A stretch of DNA of 64,000 nt from Deltaproteobacteria bacterium (GTDB taxonomy: Bacteria; Myxococcota_A; UBA9042; PHBI01; JACKFB01). Every line of letters starts with the position of its first letter. Positions within the stretch are counted from its first letter, which is position 1. The position numbers and the translations under genes were made by a program. The notes beneath the pieces were generated by a model. It was not told the DNA's origin, made no database searches, and saw only the letters and a list, made by a program, of their open reading frames with translations. The stretch covers positions 1 through 64,000 of the forward strand of contig JACKFB010000008.1 in the NCBI GenBank assembly GCA_020632695.1, given 5' to 3'. Below, piece by piece: positions 62,693 to 64,000 of the stretch.

Positions 62693-64000
62693 TCAGCGGA
62701 CGTCGACGGTGTAGGGCAGGCGTGCTTGGACGCCGCCGCGGGCCAACGACGCCAGGGTGGCGAGCCAGTCGCGCAGCGGCTCGGGCAGGACGCTGAGGTC
62801 GAAGCTGGGGGCGGCGCTCGCGGTGGAGGCGAGACCGAAGGGGAGCCTGGTGAGGCGGCGCAGCCGGGCGCCCAGGCCGCCGGTGGACGGGTAGCGGATG
62901 GTCCAGGCGTCGCCGGAGCGGATGCCGGCGCGTGTGCGGGCCCGCCCGATGGCATCCCAGAGGCCACCCTCGGTGTCGACCAGGCCCAGGGCCAGAGCCC
63001 GCTCGCCGACGTAGACGCGCCCGCGGGCGCGGTCGCGCGCGGTCTCGAGCGGCAGGTGGCGGGATTGGGCGACCAGGCCGACGAAGCGCTCGTAGTAGGC
63101 GCGCAGCCGCTCGCGCGCCGTCGCCATCTCGTCCTCGGTCCACGGGCGGTGCAGCCCGTTGGCGTCCGCGTGGGGGGCCGTGCGCTGGGTCCAGGTGGTG
63201 ATGCCGAGGGTCGCGAAGAGCGCGCTGAGATCGAGCTTCCCGGTGAAGATGCCGATGCTGCCGGTGATGCTGAGCGGCGTGCTCAGCACCTCGTGCCCGG
63301 CGAGCGCCACGTAGTACCCGCCGCTGGCCGCCACGCCGCCGAAGCTGACGATGAGCGGCTTGTGGGCGGCCGCGTCCTGCAGGCGCGCATACATGCGGTC
63401 GCTGGCCAGCACCGAGCCGCCGCCGCTGGACACGCGCAGCACGATGGCCGCCACGTCCCGGTCGGCCACGGCCGCGTCCAGCGCCTTCTCCACGTCGCGA
63501 TCGCCGGTGGTGATGCCGAAGAAGGGCAGATCGAGGTCCGTGCCGTCACCGTCGACGATGCCGCCGACCACCGGCACGATGGCGATCACCTGGGGGTTGC
63601 CCCAGCTCGGCCACGCGTCGGGCGGCGGGTCGTAGCCGTCGGTGAGGCGCACCGGGCCGGCGAGCTCCTCCTGCAGCGCCTGCTCGAGCTCCGTGTCGGC
63701 GACGATGCGGTCGACCAGGTGCAGCTCGTGCGCCATGGTCATCGTCTGCGGTCCGTCGCTCAGCAGCGCGTCCATCGCGGGGCGCTCGATGCCGCGCCCC
63801 TCCTGCACGGCGGTGTGCCAGTGCGACTCGAAGGCGGCGAGCATCGCCTGGGCCTGCTCCTCGTCGGCCTCGGAGGGCCCGGGGCGGGTCAGCCGCTCGG
63901 GCGCGGCCTTGTACTCGTCCCACTTCACGAACTGCGCCTGGATGCCCAGCTTGTCGAGCAGCCCCACCAGGTAGGTGCGGGTGACGCTGAGCCCGCGCAG
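62693..64000 (-). CDS. sppA: signal peptide peptidase SppA (5' end outside window)
   Basis: At least 435 residues of the C-terminal part; the frame is open to the right edge (codon phase continuous to 64000). LLDKLGIQAQFVKWDEYKAAPERLT contains the Lys of the Ser-Lys dyad, aligning with Lys209 of E. coli SppA; the Ser lies in GGVAASGGYYVALAGHEVLSTPLSITGSIGI. Both halves of the tandem crotonase fold are thus represented. It degrades cleaved signal peptides in the membrane. The N-terminal anchor lies outside the window. Confidence 0.93.
   Translation of the reverse strand: MRGLSVTRTYLVGLLDKLGIQAQFVKWDEYKAAPERLTRPGPSEADEEQAQAMLAAFESHWHTAVQEGRGIERPAMDALLSDGPQTMTMAHELHLVDRIVADTELEQALQEELAGPVRLTDGYDPPPDAWPSWGNPQVIAIVPVVGGIVDGDGTDLDLPFFGITTGDRDVEKALDAAVADRDVAAIVLRVSSGGGSVLASDRMYARLQDAAAHKPLIVSFGGVAASGGYYVALAGHEVLSTPLSITGSIGIFTGKLDLSALFATLGITTWTQRTAPHADANGLHRPWTEDEMATARERLRAYYERFVGLVAQSRHLPLETARDRARGRVYVGERALALGLVDTEGGLWDAIGRARTRAGIRSGDAWTIRYPSTGGLGARLRRLTRLPFGLASTASAAPSFDLSVLPEPLRDWLATLASLARGGVQARLPYTVDVR

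Overview
This is a 64 kb window of a very GC-rich bacterial chromosome, with GC-dominated third codon positions throughout. It most likely comes from a member of the Myxococcota (former Deltaproteobacteria). The evidence is a C-terminal Cys/Gly-rich motif plus hydrophobic helix plus Arg cluster of MYXO-CTERM type, several eukaryote-like Ser/Thr kinases, an NtrC-type sigma-54 activator, many lipoproteins with HEAT, TPR or Gly-rich repeats, and a pair of myxobacterial-style outer-membrane beta-barrel proteins. I see no prophage, insertion sequence, CRISPR array or rRNA, so this looks like ordinary chromosome mixing housekeeping and lineage-specific envelope and signalling genes.

Layout. 1-5.2 kb: the end of a sigma-54 response regulator and a giant kinase/NTPase/TPR protein. 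5.3-16.1 kb: Rrf2 regulator, HAD phosphatase, a lipoprotein, a MYXO-CTERM-type surface protein, rpmB, a metallo-beta-lactamase-fold enzyme, a CPBP membrane protease with a coupled partner, small lipoproteins, glpD and a 37-codon membrane ORF. 16.4-22.5 kb: a zinc-ribbon membrane protein, an IHF/HU protein, tRNA-Arg(CCU), metG, and a lipoprotein-surE-apt operon. 22.7-26.1 kb: an orphan sigma-like factor, a long GAGACC-type repeat tract and a Gly-rich beta-helix lipoprotein. 26.2-29.6 kb: a class-I glutamine amidotransferase-like hydrolase, a HEAT lipoprotein, a second kinase and a secreted protein. 29.6-37.5 kb: prs, icd, sucC-sucD, ndk, a nested palindromic element, rlmN and a membrane protein with an internal duplication. 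37.6-43.7 kb: a MoxR/DUF58/DUF4350-type operon. 43.8-48.7 kb: ftsY, then a four-gene, ATGA-coupled operon (two beta-barrels, a DUF4332-like protein, a HEAT membrane protein). 48.7-56.1 kb: a TPR lipoprotein, an L,D-transpeptidase operon, a PilZ protein and a 1093-residue FHA/coiled-coil protein. 56.4-64 kb: mutS2, a membrane sensor-like protein, a polyferredoxin, tgt and a partial sppA.

How the genes fit together. icd, sucCD and ndk are neighbouring central-metabolism and nucleotide genes; prs and apt serve PRPP and purine salvage; metG, tRNA-Arg, rpmB, tgt and rlmN serve translation. The lineage-specific genes are mostly envelope proteins and phospho- or second-messenger-signalling proteins.

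Reading the non-coding DNA gave a consistent set of TTGAC/TTGC-type -35 boxes spaced 16-18 bp from TA-rich -10 boxes. These help decide several start codons, and for three well-supported cases they put the transcription start on the start codon (probable leaderless mRNAs). The most unusual sequence features are the nested inverted-repeat element between ndk and rlmN, the GAGACC repeat tract, an AT-rich island upstream of mutS2, a probable CTG start on an L,D-transpeptidase, and the coupled outer-membrane operon.
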